A stretch of DNA of 28,199 nt from a virus (IMGVR_UViG_3300009168_000095:1-28199), one strand, 5' to 3'. Counted from the first letter of the stretch, positions 6,058-12,795 are shown. Program-made: numbers and translations. The notes: a model not told the origin generated them from the letters alone.

Positions 6058-6507
6058 ATGAAAAAGCTCGCTAGCCACGTTCTTATTGACCGTCGCAAGA
6101 CGCTAAACCTCAAAACCACCTTAGCTGAAAAGCAGTTTCAGTCGCGCTTGCGGAGACATGGCATCAGGCATTACGCGCAGGTTGTAATCGGGCCGTTCAT
6201 CGCTGACTTTGTAATACCAGACCGTTTGCTGGTCATCGAGATCGATGGCGGGATTCATTCGAGCGTGGCGGCGAGAGCGTATGACGCGCAGCGTACCGAA
6301 TACCTCAGAGATAAAGGATTCTCGGTCGTTCGTGTGGTCAACGAGAATGTCAAGACTTGGCCGCTACAGACCATTGATCAATACCCCGTCATCATGGGCA
6401 AACGATTGAAAGAGTACAAGCGTATCATTGGCGAGTTAAGCAACGAGCGGCAAGAGCCAAGCGTTGCGATGTCGGCCAATCCAACACTCATAGACTGTCC
6501 GTTCTAG
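6058..6507 (+). CDS. DUF559-type PD-(D/E)xK endonuclease
   Basis: 149 aa. E24 (LAEKQF), D50 (FIADFVIP) and the E61-I-D63 strand followed by GGIH form the core of the Vsr-like/DUF559 PD-(D/E)xK nuclease fold; the next helix contains YDAQRTEYLRDKGF, which is diagnostic for DUF559. Such proteins are found in phages and mobile elements and probably nick or repair DNA. I favour ATG 6058, placed 7 nt after a -10 box; ATG 6049 in the same frame is possible. The last 20 residues are not part of the domain. Confidence 0.85.
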   Translation: MKKLASHVLIDRRKTLNLKTTLAEKQFQSRLRRHGIRHYAQVVIGPFIADFVIPDRLLVIEIDGGIHSSVAARAYDAQRTEYLRDKGFSVVRVVNENVKTWPLQTIDQYPVIMGKRLKEYKRIIGELSNERQEPSVAMSANPTLIDCPF

Positions 6508-6562
6508 ATCGGTTAGCCGCTTGGCGGTCTCCCGTGTGTTTGGCGGTAATGTCACAAAACCA

Positions 6563-6591
6563 TTGCCAATTAGACCACCTACGGTCATAAT
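6563..6591 (+). promoter_or_regulatory. sigma70-like promoter of the lysis-type module
   Basis: TTGCCA (6563-6568), a 17-nt spacer, then CATAAT (6586-6591), about 40 nt ahead of the TTG start at 6635. The 127-nt gap before 6635 otherwise holds a small CCGC-TTG-GCGG hairpin (about 6516-6526) and no convincing ORF. Confidence 0.5.
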
Positions 6592-6634
6592 GCGCGGCGA
6601 AACGTAGGACTCAGCCCTCAAGGAGACTAACGAC

Positions 6635-6913
6635 TTGTTCACACTTCCCTCAACGGCAACGCAGTGGCTACAAGGTTTAATTGCTGCTGTAATCGGCGGC
6701 GGCGCATCGGCGGGGCAATCATGGTTAGCGATGAGTACCGCACATGCCATTGGTATTGACGTTCCCGTGCTTAATTTTAAGGCGTTAGGAATAATCATGC
6801 TGAGTGCCGCGCTCGCATCCATGTTGGCTTTTCTCGCCAAGTCACCAATACCCACCACCACGAAGTCAACGACTTTAACGGTGACGCAAGAAACTATTGA
6901 TGGAAGGACTTAA
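6635..6913 (+). CDS. putative holin-like membrane protein
   Basis: 92 aa from a TTG start with AAGGAGA 8 nt upstream. Two hydrophobic segments, about residues 9-30 (GLIAAVIGGGASAG) and 46-68 (ALGIIMLSAALASMLAFLA), are followed by a Thr-rich tail. The size, topology and place at the head of the block that ends with an endolysin fit a holin, but other membrane proteins downstream (7972, 8299, 9594) are equally possible holins. Confidence 0.6.
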   Translation: MFTLPSTATQWLQGLIAAVIGGGASAGQSWLAMSTAHAIGIDVPVLNFKALGIIMLSAALASMLAFLAKSPIPTTTKSTTLTVTQETIDGRT

Positions 6914-7456
6914 ATGAACAGACGCCAACTTCTTAAACGCGGAGCGATGTCAGCGGGCGTTTTAATTGCTACTCCCACCCTTTTACTTCAAACAGCTTGT
7001 GGCAGCACTAAACAATTAGTTAAGTGGACAGCGGTACTTATCGGAGTCTTGCGTGATGTCTCACCGATACTGACGGACATAGGCGCACCCAACATCGTTG
7101 CTCTCATCGCCAAAGCATTACCTATTGCGGAACGACTCAAGAAAGCCTTTGAAGACAACGACAACGTAGCCACGCTCGACCTACTCGACAATCTCATCAA
7201 TCCACAAACCGGAGTCATCGTAGAAATTGCTAACGCAGTCGGCGCATTAGCTAATGATGGGCGCAAGAAACTTGTGCTTGGGCTGTTAGCCATTGGGCAA
7301 GTAGCGTTACACTTGATTGCCGCCCAAATTCAGAACGATGTTCCAGCAACGGCAGTATCAGGAGCGCGGCGAGCGCGTCCACGAGCCACGAACGCGGTTG
7401 AGAGAGCAGCAAATAGTAAGGCGTTAGAGAACGCATTTAACGGCACTAGGTTCTAA
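6914..7456 (+). CDS. Tat-exported envelope or lipoprotein-like protein
   Basis: 180 aa; ATG immediately follows the preceding TAA. The leader NRRQLLKRGAMSAGVLIATP is a good twin-arginine signal, and TAC-G at residues 28-30 resembles a lipobox, though with Gln at -3. The mature protein is helical and Ala/Leu/Ile rich (bundle-like), with an Arg-rich patch near residues 151-165. It may associate with the host envelope, for example in superinfection exclusion or lysis control. Function not known. Confidence 0.65.
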   Translation: MNRRQLLKRGAMSAGVLIATPTLLLQTACGSTKQLVKWTAVLIGVLRDVSPILTDIGAPNIVALIAKALPIAERLKKAFEDNDNVATLDLLDNLINPQTGVIVEIANAVGALANDGRKKLVLGLLAIGQVALHLIAAQIQNDVPATAVSGARRARPRATNAVERAANSKALENAFNGTRF

Positions 7457-7460
7457 AGCC

Positions 7461-7667
7461 ATGACGATTTTACTAGACATCCCCGCAAAGGGAACGCTCC
7501 AATACTTACTGTCAGCCTTTCTCGGTGCATATAACCGCAGGTCAGACATAATGGAGCGAGCGGTCAGAGTAGACGAACGTATTCGAGCACAGATAGAGAA
7601 GCTAGACACGGCAGGTGAAGCCCTCAAGGAAACAGTAGAAAACAATCAACCGAACATAGGAGAATAA
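7461..7667 (+). CDS. small helical protein
   Basis: 68 aa, MTILLDIPAKG then LQYLLSAFLGAY, followed by an amphipathic, probably coiled-coil helix ending in NNQPNIGE. The SD is weak; it lies 4 nt after the previous stop. Its tail resembles that of the next gene (NNQP versus NNAP), so the two may be distant duplicates. Function unknown. Confidence 0.6.
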   Translation: MTILLDIPAKGTLQYLLSAFLGAYNRRSDIMERAVRVDERIRAQIEKLDTAGEALKETVENNQPNIGE

Positions 7668-7668
7668 A

Positions 7669-7878
7669 ATGGCAAATCAGGACATAACCGCACTCGAAAC
7701 CGAAGTCTCTGAAACAGTTGGCATCATGGAATCAGCGAAGGCTTTGATTGATGGATTTGCGGCACGACTCGCAGAAGCGGGCGTTGATCCGGCAAAGCTG
7801 GAAGCATTGAGAACCGACCTTGACTCCCATTCAACAGCCCTAGCCGAGGCAGTTGCGAACAACGCTCCGTCTGTCTAA
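7669..7878 (+). CDS. small coiled-coil phage protein
   Basis: 69 aa. ITALETEVSETVGIMESA, then a helix containing GVDPAKLEAL and an Ala-rich end, matches a common class of tiny phage proteins near lysis or tail genes, of unknown function. AGGAG precedes ATG 7669. Two predicted helices are separated by a Gly/Pro turn; no membrane segment. Confidence 0.7.
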   Translation: MANQDITALETEVSETVGIMESAKALIDGFAARLAEAGVDPAKLEALRTDLDSHSTALAEAVANNAPSV

Positions 7879-7883
7879 CGACT

Positions 7884-7959
7884 TTTGCAGGGATTGGCGG
7901 CTTGCCACTTTTCGGAGACGATAGCCAGAACTAAACTTGGTACGTTCGATTCCTGCAAA
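7884..7959 (+). ncRNA. candidate structured RNA element
   Basis: TTTGCAGG (7884-7891) is perfectly complementary to CCTGCAAA (7952-7959). Inside are TGGC-GGCTT-GCCA (7895-7907) and TCG-GAGA-CGA (7912-7921, a GNRA-type loop). Total length is about 76 nt. It has a TTCGATT-like loop sequence reminiscent of a tRNA T-arm, but the arms do not fit a tRNA. It lies between two small genes; the downstream start at 7972 lacks an SD. Confidence 0.35.
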
Positions 7960-7971
7960 TACCTTCAACTA

Positions 7972-8187
7972 ATGTCTGAAACTGTGCAGATAGCTTTAAT
8001 AGTATCAATCGCCCCGACCGTAGCAGCGATAGCGGGTTTGATTGTCTCGTTCAGAAACACGCAGAAGCTAAACACGATGCACATTGACATTAACTCACGC
8101 CTTTCCGCAGCATTGAAAAGTGAGCGAGCGTTAGGAGTAGAAGAAGGCCGAAGATTTCAGACCGAAGACAACGACGTAAAAGCGTAA
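7972..8187 (+). CDS. 71-aa membrane protein
   Basis: I start at ATG 7972 (MSETVQIAL); the frame is open back to a TTG at 7885, but that part overlaps an inverted-repeat element and has no SD. One transmembrane helix (IALIVSIAPTVAAIAGLIVS, residues 7-26) is followed by a charged soluble domain. An ATACCT hexamer 7 nt upstream may give a leaderless message. Topology fits a pinholin or spanin-like accessory protein, not proven. Confidence 0.55.
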   Translation: MSETVQIALIVSIAPTVAAIAGLIVSFRNTQKLNTMHIDINSRLSAALKSERALGVEEGRRFQTEDNDVKA

Positions 8188-8194
8188 ACAAGAT

Positions 8195-8282
8195 TCACGG
8201 GACGTTTGGTGATCCGAAACGCAGTTACCGTTTAAAGAGAGCGGTAACAGCAAAAGATTAACCTGAAGAGAGCGTCCCGTGA
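8195..8282 (+). ncRNA. candidate structured RNA with closing 10-bp stem
   Basis: TCACGGGACG (8195-8204) pairs perfectly with CGTCCCGTGA (8273-8282). Enclosed are GTTTGG-TGAT-CCGAAAC (8204-8220, one bulge) and GTTACCG (8224-8230) pairing with CGGTAAC (8242-8248). It fills almost the entire 111-nt gap between two membrane-protein genes. It could be an sRNA, a riboregulator of the next gene, or a DNA site. No known family recognised. Confidence 0.45.
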
Positions 8283-8298
8283 GTAACTTAAAGCCCCA

Positions 8299-8568
8299 AT
8301 GTTCAAAATCAACCTTGAAAGATTTGACGCTAGAGAACTTGGAGCGTTACTCGCTCTCTGTACTGCATGTGCAGTTGTCACGATAGCGATCATCGGCATG
8401 ATCTTCAGACCACCACAGCCAGAAGGTCGCGAGGCCGTTTATCACATAGTTAGTTCCCTGGTAGGACTTGCCGCAGGGTTATTAGGTGGTGGCGCAGCCG
8501 GATTTGCGCTCGCGTCCAAGAAAGAGCAAGCGAAGAAAGAGGAAGTCAATGGAACTGACGCTAAATAA
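8299..8568 (+). CDS. putative holin (two transmembrane segments)
   Basis: 89 aa. Hydrophobic segments at about 15-37 (LGALLALCTACAVVTIAIIG) and 52-72 (SSLVGLAAGLLGGGAAGFAL), then a Lys/Glu-rich C-terminus, are typical of class II holins. It overlaps the start of the endolysin gene by 20 nt, the expected neighbour. The start has no good SD; the structured element 8195-8282 lies 16 nt upstream and might control it. Confidence 0.65.
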   Translation: MFKINLERFDARELGALLALCTACAVVTIAIIGMIFRPPQPEGREAVYHIVSSLVGLAAGLLGGGAAGFALASKKEQAKKEEVNGTDAK

Positions 8569-9076
8569 TCTTGCCAACATAATGACTGGATGTTCAGTGT
8601 CGAAGCTGGAGACCTATCTTCCGTTTCTCAATGCCGCAATGGAAGAAGGCGAGATAGACACACCCTTACGACAAGCAATGTTCCTCGCCCAGCTAGGCCA
8701 CGAAAGCATGAGTTTCCGCTACATGGAAGAAATAGCATCCGGCGCAGCCTATGAAGGGCGTAAGGACTTAGGAAATACTCACACCGGAGACGGTAAGAGA
8801 TTCAAGGGCCGAGGCCCAATCCAACTAACAGGCAGAGCGAACTACAAGGCCGCAGGGGACGCGTTAGGCGTGGACTTTATCAACAGTCCTGAGATAGCAG
8901 CATTCCCTGAATACGGCTTTAGAACGGCTGTTTGGTTCTGGGGTACACGTAACCTGAACGTCCCGTCGGACGCAGGGGACATCAAGACTGTGACTAAGAA
9001 GATCAACGGGGGATTAACGGGTTTTGATGATCGCAAGGCGCGATATGCAAAGGCAAAGAAAGAGTTAGGAGTCTAA
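8549..9076 (+). CDS. GH19-family endolysin (chitinase-like muramidase)
   Basis: 175 aa starting MELTLNNLAN. LAQLGHESMSFRYMEE (residues 46-61) holds the GH19 catalytic Glu (E52, in HES), and GRGPIQLTGRANY (87-99) is the signature substrate-groove motif; a W-W-x-R-N-like segment and a C-terminal KKINGG follow. GH19 phage enzymes degrade peptidoglycan for lysis. There is no signal peptide, so it needs a holin, consistent with the overlapping upstream gene. I chose ATG 8549 over a longer open frame that overlaps the membrane protein; GAAAGAGGAAG lies upstream. Confidence 0.93.
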   Translation: MELTLNNLANIMTGCSVSKLETYLPFLNAAMEEGEIDTPLRQAMFLAQLGHESMSFRYMEEIASGAAYEGRKDLGNTHTGDGKRFKGRGPIQLTGRANYKAAGDALGVDFINSPEIAAFPEYGFRTAVWFWGTRNLNVPSDAGDIKTVTKKINGGLTGFDDRKARYAKAKKELGV

Positions 9077-9077
9077 T

Positions 9078-9263
9078 ATGGCAACATTCGCATATTCATG
9101 GCTATTTCCGTTAATGCAAGTGAGAGAAGCAATGCAGCATCAGCACTCATTCGCGCTTGAAAGCGAAGGCAAACCAACTTGTTACTGTGGAACTAATACC
9201 ATCGAAGCAAGCAGGGAAGTTGACTGCATTGTGTTCGAGTTACCGATTATGTTTGTAGGGTAA
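9078..9263 (+). CDS. hypothetical protein
   Basis: 61 aa, MATFAYSWLFP then a His-rich patch (QHQH) and CYCG. TTAGGAG precedes ATG 9078, two bases after the endolysin stop, so it is likely co-transcribed with it. Possibly a lysis accessory protein; not recognised. Confidence 0.55.
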   Translation: MATFAYSWLFPLMQVREAMQHQHSFALESEGKPTCYCGTNTIEASREVDCIVFELPIMFVG

Positions 9264-9593
9264 AAGTCAACGCGACGACACCAGATAAAGCGTTCTCACC
9301 CCTGAGAATTATCCGATGCCGCCCCGATTAGGTTGCCAATGTATACAGTGTGCGAGTAAAACCTAACTTAGAAAAGGTTACGAAATCAAGTAGAAAGCGT
9401 ACAAAGTAACAACGAATTTGAAACGATCTAGCTAACTCTGAAAGCCTATGATGAGGGAATGAGACCGCAAATTAAACTACATGAAGTCGCAAACCCCCTA
9501 CAGTCCAGCACCATTGCCGCCCCTCAACCGTTGCATGGTTCATTGGATGGGGCATTGGCGCGGTGGTTCCTGCCTCGCAAGGAGACACGTGTA
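9264..9593 (+). other. 330-nt region without a confident gene
   Basis: It holds a perfect hairpin, TTCTCA-CCCC-TGAGAA (9293-9308), and an inverted repeat TTAGGTT (9328-9334)/AACCTAA (9360-9366). TATGAT (9447-9452) lies 6 nt before an ATG at 9459 that opens in frame with the next gene. That would add 45 residues of low-complexity character; I prefer the SD-preceded ATG at 9594, but a leaderless start at 9459 is possible. Confidence 0.4.
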
Positions 9594-9857
9594 ATGGCTG
9601 AAGAATCGACTAGAGGTGGCTTATTCATACCTTACCCGCTTCTAGCTATCATGCTCACGCTCACGTTGGCTTTAAGCGGCGGAATCATTGGTTTGTACAC
9701 GCAGTTATCAGCAATGAATACAACGATGATCTTGCGGGACGCTGACTATCAGCGACAAGTGAGAGAGTTGAAAGAAAAAGCCGATCAAATGGAAGTTTAT
9801 CTGCATAACGACCGCGAACGAATCGCAAGACTCGAAGCGGTTAAACAGCGTAACTAG
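9594..9857 (+). CDS. membrane-anchored coiled-coil protein
   Basis: 87 aa from ATG 9594 with AAGGAG about 10 nt upstream. A transmembrane helix (PLLAIMLTLTLALSGGIIGL, about 15-34) is followed by a long charged helix (RQVRELKEKADQMEVYLHND). An N-terminal anchor with a periplasmic coiled coil resembles an i-spanin (Rz-like), or a structural anchor. No embedded o-spanin was found. An in-frame upstream ATG at 9459 would give 132 aa. Confidence 0.6.
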   Translation: MAEESTRGGLFIPYPLLAIMLTLTLALSGGIIGLYTQLSAMNTTMILRDADYQRQVRELKEKADQMEVYLHNDRERIARLEAVKQRN

Positions 9858-9869
9858 GAGATTCCCCCA

Positions 9870-10103
9870 ATGGGCGGATTAGCTTGTAAAACAAAAGTGA
9901 TCATCAACGGTGGGGCAGTCCAGGATTTAGCTAACCGACTGTGCTATCAAGTAGAAGAAGCCGAGTACTCATCGCTTACAGATGAGCAATGGACAAACGT
10001 AATCAAGCACCTCAACGCGGCAGAAGAATCAATGTGCAGAGCACAGCGATCCTACCTTGAAGCGTTAGGATTTACAGGGCCGTGGCCTAAATCGCTTTCA
10101 TAA
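9870..10103 (+). CDS. hypothetical protein
   Basis: 77 aa, with GGAG upstream of ATG 9870. Helical, mildly acidic, with three scattered Cys (LACK, LCYQ, MCRA); ends GFTGPWPKSLS. It lies between two membrane-protein genes in the lysis-type block. Not recognised. Confidence 0.6.
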   Translation: MGGLACKTKVIINGGAVQDLANRLCYQVEEAEYSSLTDEQWTNVIKHLNAAEESMCRAQRSYLEALGFTGPWPKSLS

Positions 10104-10118
10104 AGGAGTAACCCGATC

Positions 10119-10340
10119 ATGTTGCTATTACTCGCAGTCGGCGCAGGTACTTTACTAACGCTGGCGATCTATCTAATCATCTTTTTACTAATCTTCTGGC
10201 TGTTCTATTATATCATCAATAACCTTGCACCGGAGCCGTTCCGCAAGATTCTCAACGTGGTGCTGATAGTGATCTTCGTAATCGTGCTCTGCTATTTCCT
10301 GTTGGGCTTGGTTGGCGGCGCACCGAGCTTGAGGCTATAG
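10119..10340 (+). CDS. small integral membrane protein
   Basis: 73 aa with AAAGGAG about 10 nt upstream. Two strong hydrophobic helices (about 3-35 and 44-66) flank NNLAPEPFRKI. The motif P-x-x-x-R-K-I-L-N-V-V before the second helix is common in small phage and bacterial membrane proteins of the Thivi_2564 kind (from memory). Last plus-strand gene before the convergent minus operon. Role unknown. Confidence 0.65.
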   Translation: MLLLLAVGAGTLLTLAIYLIIFLLIFWLFYYIINNLAPEPFRKILNVVLIVIFVIVLCYFLLGLVGGAPSLRL

Positions 10341-10352
10341 CAGAGCAGTTTG

Positions 10353-10592
10353 TTAGAGCGTTTTTAAGCGAGCCAAAACAGCATCCACAAAGCGCATTCT
10401 CATTTCTGTTTGTTCGTCGCTTTCATCATCCCAAAAGAGATAGCAAGCCTTATCCCCTGTTTTAGTCTTCCAGCCCGCGTCAATAACGCCTAGGATCGCG
10501 CCACTAACCGCGCCGGATGAGTACACGCGATCCTTATTGCCCTCAAGAATGCTAATAACTGCGTCCAAGTCGTCAAGGATAGCGTGACTCAT
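10353..10592 (-). CDS. hypothetical protein
   Basis: 79 aa, MSHAILDDLDAVISIL, with a central Gly/Ala segment and an acidic DDESDEQTE patch. Convergent with the plus-strand gene ending at 10340, 12 nt away. The start overlaps the stop of the 10589-10783 gene (ATGA). Not recognised. Confidence 0.6.
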   Translation of the reverse strand: MSHAILDDLDAVISILEGNKDRVYSSGAVSGAILGVIDAGWKTKTGDKACYLFWDDESDEQTEMRMRFVDAVLARLKTL

Positions 10593-10783
10593 GTTGTTAC
10601 CGCCTTTCTCGGTCTCCCTAAAGCCCTGGGATAGTTCCTTACCAGTTCAGCTTGTTTCTCAGTCAAGACAAAGACTCTCCCGATCTGTTTCGGTTTAATG
10701 TTCAAGAGTCTAATCCTATTGGTTAGTTGTCGTTGTTTAACCTTTAGTTCAGCTTCTAGGTCTTTTGTTGTGATATAATTCAT
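10589..10783 (-). CDS. small DNA-binding (winged-helix/excisionase-like) protein
   Basis: 64 aa. ITTKDLEAELKVKQRQLTNRIRLLNIKPKQ reads as a small winged-helix module (helix, turn, recognition helix, then KPKQIGRVFVLT wing), followed by GRPRK, an AT-hook-like tail. This organisation suits an excisionase-type or small repressor-type DNA binder. AAAGGAC precedes the ATG at 10783. Confidence 0.6.
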   Translation of the reverse strand: MNYITTKDLEAELKVKQRQLTNRIRLLNIKPKQIGRVFVLTEKQAELVRNYPRALGRPRKAVTT

Positions 10784-10833
10784 TCGTGTCCTTTCGGTGT
10801 AACTTGCTTATAATTGCTCAGTAGTTCTTTGAA

Positions 10834-11028
10834 TTACGCTCTTTGCTCCCCGTCGTCAGGTTCTTTCCATTCGTTGCAGTTGTCACAGTCAAAGCACTCG
10901 GTGTTGCCGTCGCTTGCATCGTGTCGTCCGCAAGGATGGTTGCAAGAGGCGCAACGAAGATCGCAGTCGGACGGATCGCCCCAATGTCGGCAAAACGGGC
11001 CGCTCTCGTAGTTTTCCCAGTCAGCCAT
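10834..11028 (-). CDS. Cys-rich zinc protein
   Basis: 64 aa starting MADWENYESG. CRHW, CDLRCASC, HPCGRH, CFDCDNC give eight or more ligands, enough for two zinc sites. ATG 11028 was chosen because a full GGAGGTG sits 8 nt upstream; the in-frame TTG at 11034 is too close to it. Acidic overall. Function unknown. Confidence 0.65.
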   Translation of the reverse strand: MADWENYESGPFCRHWGDPSDCDLRCASCNHPCGRHDASDGNTECFDCDNCNEWKEPDDGEQRA

Positions 11029-11035
11029 TTTCAAT

Positions 11036-11428
11036 TCACCTCCGTTCTGCCACTTCTTCTAGTACAGCGTCTAAGTCTGCTAGAATCTCGTTGTCGTCGT
11101 CACAGTCAGCGTTCTTTGAGTCCACGACGCCCTGAGAGACGTTTTCAGGTATTGGTTGAGGGTTAGTACCATTCAGAGCAGCCCGCGCTATATTGCCCGC
11201 GCAACGATGACCGTCAGCAACATCAACGCTGCTTACTTCGTAGGACTGATGCGGATGTTCGGCAATCTCGCGTAAGGCGGATTCTAGTTCACTAATACGT
11301 GCTAGTAGTTGCTCTCTGTCGTTTGGTTCTTTAGTGACAGCGGCGTGTCCGTCGCGGTGAAAGCCGCATCTCACACAGAATAATTGTGGTGCGCGGAAAC
11401 TGTCGCAACCCTCAGTAATCGTAGTCAT
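11036..11428 (-). CDS. hypothetical protein with N-terminal zinc motif and coiled coil
   Basis: 130 aa. FCVRCGFHRDGH (residues 17-28) is a CxxC...H...H zinc motif; EQLLARISELESALREIAEHP (39-59) is a coiled coil; an acidic C-terminus (CDDDNEILADLDAVLEEV) follows. The centre, R-C-A-G-N-I-A-R-A-A-L-N-G, is typical of small phage proteins with an 'ARAAL' helix. GAAGGAG lies upstream of ATG 11428. Role unknown. Confidence 0.65.
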   Translation of the reverse strand: MTTITEGCDSFRAPQLFCVRCGFHRDGHAAVTKEPNDREQLLARISELESALREIAEHPHQSYEVSSVDVADGHRCAGNIARAALNGTNPQPIPENVSQGVVDSKNADCDDDNEILADLDAVLEEVAERR

Positions 11429-11472
11429 AACTACTCTTTCTCCTTCTTCGTCGTCATAGTTTAAGGTTACAA

Positions 11473-11503
11473 AGCGGCTGAATTGATAACCGTAGCAGCC
11501 GCT
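11473..11503 (-). terminator. hairpin between minus-strand genes
   Basis: AGCGGCTG (11473-11480) pairs with CAGCCGCT (11496-11503), an 8-bp GC-rich stem with a 15-nt loop that contains competing CCGTAG/CTACGG arms. It lies in the 135-nt gap downstream of the 11564-12037 gene. There is no T-run in the minus direction, so it may be an attenuator or processing site rather than a true terminator. Confidence 0.35.
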
Positions 11504-11563
11504 ACTACGGACTTGAAGAACTAGAGCGATAGTTTACGTGTACCGCTAACACGACAAGCGGGA

Positions 11564-12037
11564 TCAGACGCTCGCTTGTATTTCCTCAAGAGTTTGGCAC
11601 TCATACTTGGCGCAACACTCATCACAAGATTTACAGTGGTCACAAGTTGCTGGCTTAAAGCACGTCTCACATTCGTCGTCTTCGTCGTCGCTTTTTTCTT
11701 CCTCTTTGTCCACTTCTTCGATATAATGCTCAGCAATTTCATAGAAGTTGACTTCAGAGATAGCCGCACCAAGCAAGTCAGCGAACATGGAAGCGGATTG
11801 ATTAGCCGAGTCCAGCATTTCTTGTGCGGACTCCTCAATTTGTTCTTTGATTAGCGCGGCCAACGTATTGATAGCGGCTTGCTCGCGTGTCTGATAGGAT
11901 TCGGCTTCAGCTTCGTTGTAAACCTCTTGCGCGGCTTCCTGCCAATAGGCTTGCGATCCTTCGTCGTTATCGAGCCACAAGTTGACGTTCCAGGTTTCGT
12001 AATTAGTCCATCCGTTGTAAGTTTTATCGTTTGACAT
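11564..12037 (-). CDS. conserved phage protein, DUF7249-like, with C-terminal zinc cluster
   Basis: 157 aa. The N-terminus YNGWTNYETWNVNLWLDNDEG is the hallmark of a widespread phage/plasmid family (DUF7249 type) of unknown function. A long helix, L-K-E-Q-I-E-E, and a central FADLLGAAISEVNFYEIAEH segment are also typical. This copy carries an additional acidic linker and a Cys-rich tail (CETCFKPATCDHCKSCDECC, about 126-145). GAGAGGAT is upstream of ATG 12037. Family confidence high, function unknown. Confidence 0.85.
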   Translation of the reverse strand: MSNDKTYNGWTNYETWNVNLWLDNDEGSQAYWQEAAQEVYNEAEAESYQTREQAAINTLAALIKEQIEESAQEMLDSANQSASMFADLLGAAISEVNFYEIAEHYIEEVDKEEEKSDDEDDECETCFKPATCDHCKSCDECCAKYECQTLEEIQASV

Positions 12038-12103
12038 GAGCTGATCCTCTCATCTAGTTTTGTACTCTCTCAGAGTAAATAAAGGGTTTAGGCGTTCTTT
12101 TCG

Positions 12104-12329
12104 TTAAGGCTTGGATGTCGGCGTAGAGAGTTTGCCAATGCTTTTGTCGAATGCGTTTAATTCGGCATTAACCTCTTTTTGAGCCTTTAGCGCGTCACGC
12201 TTATTGCCCGATGTCCACCGTTTTCAATACCCAATGCGAAGCGCGATATGGACGCAATCGCGTGCTTACTTCGATATTCCAGCCTCCGTTTTGGTCCTTG
12301 GATATTCTGGTGTCTGTTCGTTTACGCAT
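12104..12329 (-). pseudogene. small conserved-type gene with single-base frameshift
   Basis: ATG at 12329 (GAGG upstream, 8-nt overlap with the neighbouring gene) encodes 42 residues ending KTVDIGQ and stops at 12201-12203. Removing one G from the GGG at 12209-12207 (minus strand) continues the frame as IGNKRDALKAQKEVNAEL to a TAA at 12104-12106, giving a coherent 74-aa protein: a beta N-terminus with GGWNIEVSTR, then a coiled-coil tail. The distal part has no start codon of its own. Either a sequencing indel, a pseudogene or a +1 frameshift. Confidence 0.5.
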
Positions 12330-12567
12330 TGAAATAACCTCGTGGTAAGATTGAAACGATCGCTTGAGGCTTTAATTCAGGCTTGAAGGTTGAGCTATTA
12401 GCCAACGACATATACGGAGCATCCTTGTCGTTGGTGAGCCAAACAGTTTGCGGCAAGCGCGACGAATCAGCTTCGACATGAGCGAGCACTAAAGCATCGC
12501 AGTAAATCTCTTGTCGCTTAGTTCTCTTGCTTGAAAACCGCTTACCTGTTGTGAATTGCGTGTGCAT
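12322..12567 (-). CDS. hypothetical protein
   Basis: 81 aa starting MHTQFTTGKR. ATG 12567 has AAGGAG 11 nt upstream; a TTG at 12591 in the same frame lies before that SD and is less likely. Basic N-terminus, then beta-rich with DALVLAHVEAD, VWLTND and IVSILPRGYF. Not recognised. Confidence 0.6.
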   Translation of the reverse strand: MHTQFTTGKRFSSKRTKRQEIYCDALVLAHVEADSSRLPQTVWLTNDKDAPYMSLANSSTFKPELKPQAIVSILPRGYFNA

Positions 12568-12634
12568 GGTAACTATTTCTCCTTCTTTCAATTAGGGTTA
12601 GATAACTCAATAAGAAGCAATCGCGGTTAAGTGG

Positions 12635-12787
12635 TTAATTCCCAAGCGCGTTACATGCTGCGCTTGCGCTTTCGAAGCTGGTAAAGTCAAAGCCGAACCA
12701 GCATTTTTGTTTCGGATCGTACAAGTCGAATTTGCCGTCTGACTCGCATATCCAATAGCCGTTGACTTCTGTGCAATTACTTGGCAT
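12635..12787 (-). CDS. 50-aa small protein
   Basis: ATG at 12787 with GGAG 6 nt upstream; TAA at 12635-12637. The sequence alternates aromatic and polar residues (NGYWICESDGKFDLYDP, then KCWFGFDF, then a helical ASAACNAL end). It looks like a beta-hairpin plus a helix, similar in style to small phage proteins with a 'ggy..wds.gkf.iyd' pattern. Function unknown. Confidence 0.6.
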   Translation of the reverse strand: MPSNCTEVNGYWICESDGKFDLYDPKQKCWFGFDFTSFESASAACNALGN

Positions 12788-12795
12788 TTTGTCTC

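Noticed and set aside
6436-6861. Minus-strand 141-codon frame over the nuclease end and holin-like gene
   Set aside because: It is antisense to two supported plus-strand genes, has no SD, and its central stretch is the complement of the transmembrane coding region.
7884-7960. tRNA gene
   Set aside because: The 7-8 bp outer stem abuts the TTCGATT loop directly, leaving no proper T-stem, and no anticodon arm of normal length can be drawn.
9530-9583. A possible third GG-rich pentamer-like stretch before the 9594 gene
   Set aside because: Only 7 of 10 phased positions are G in the best register over a short length, near what a G-rich stretch gives by chance.
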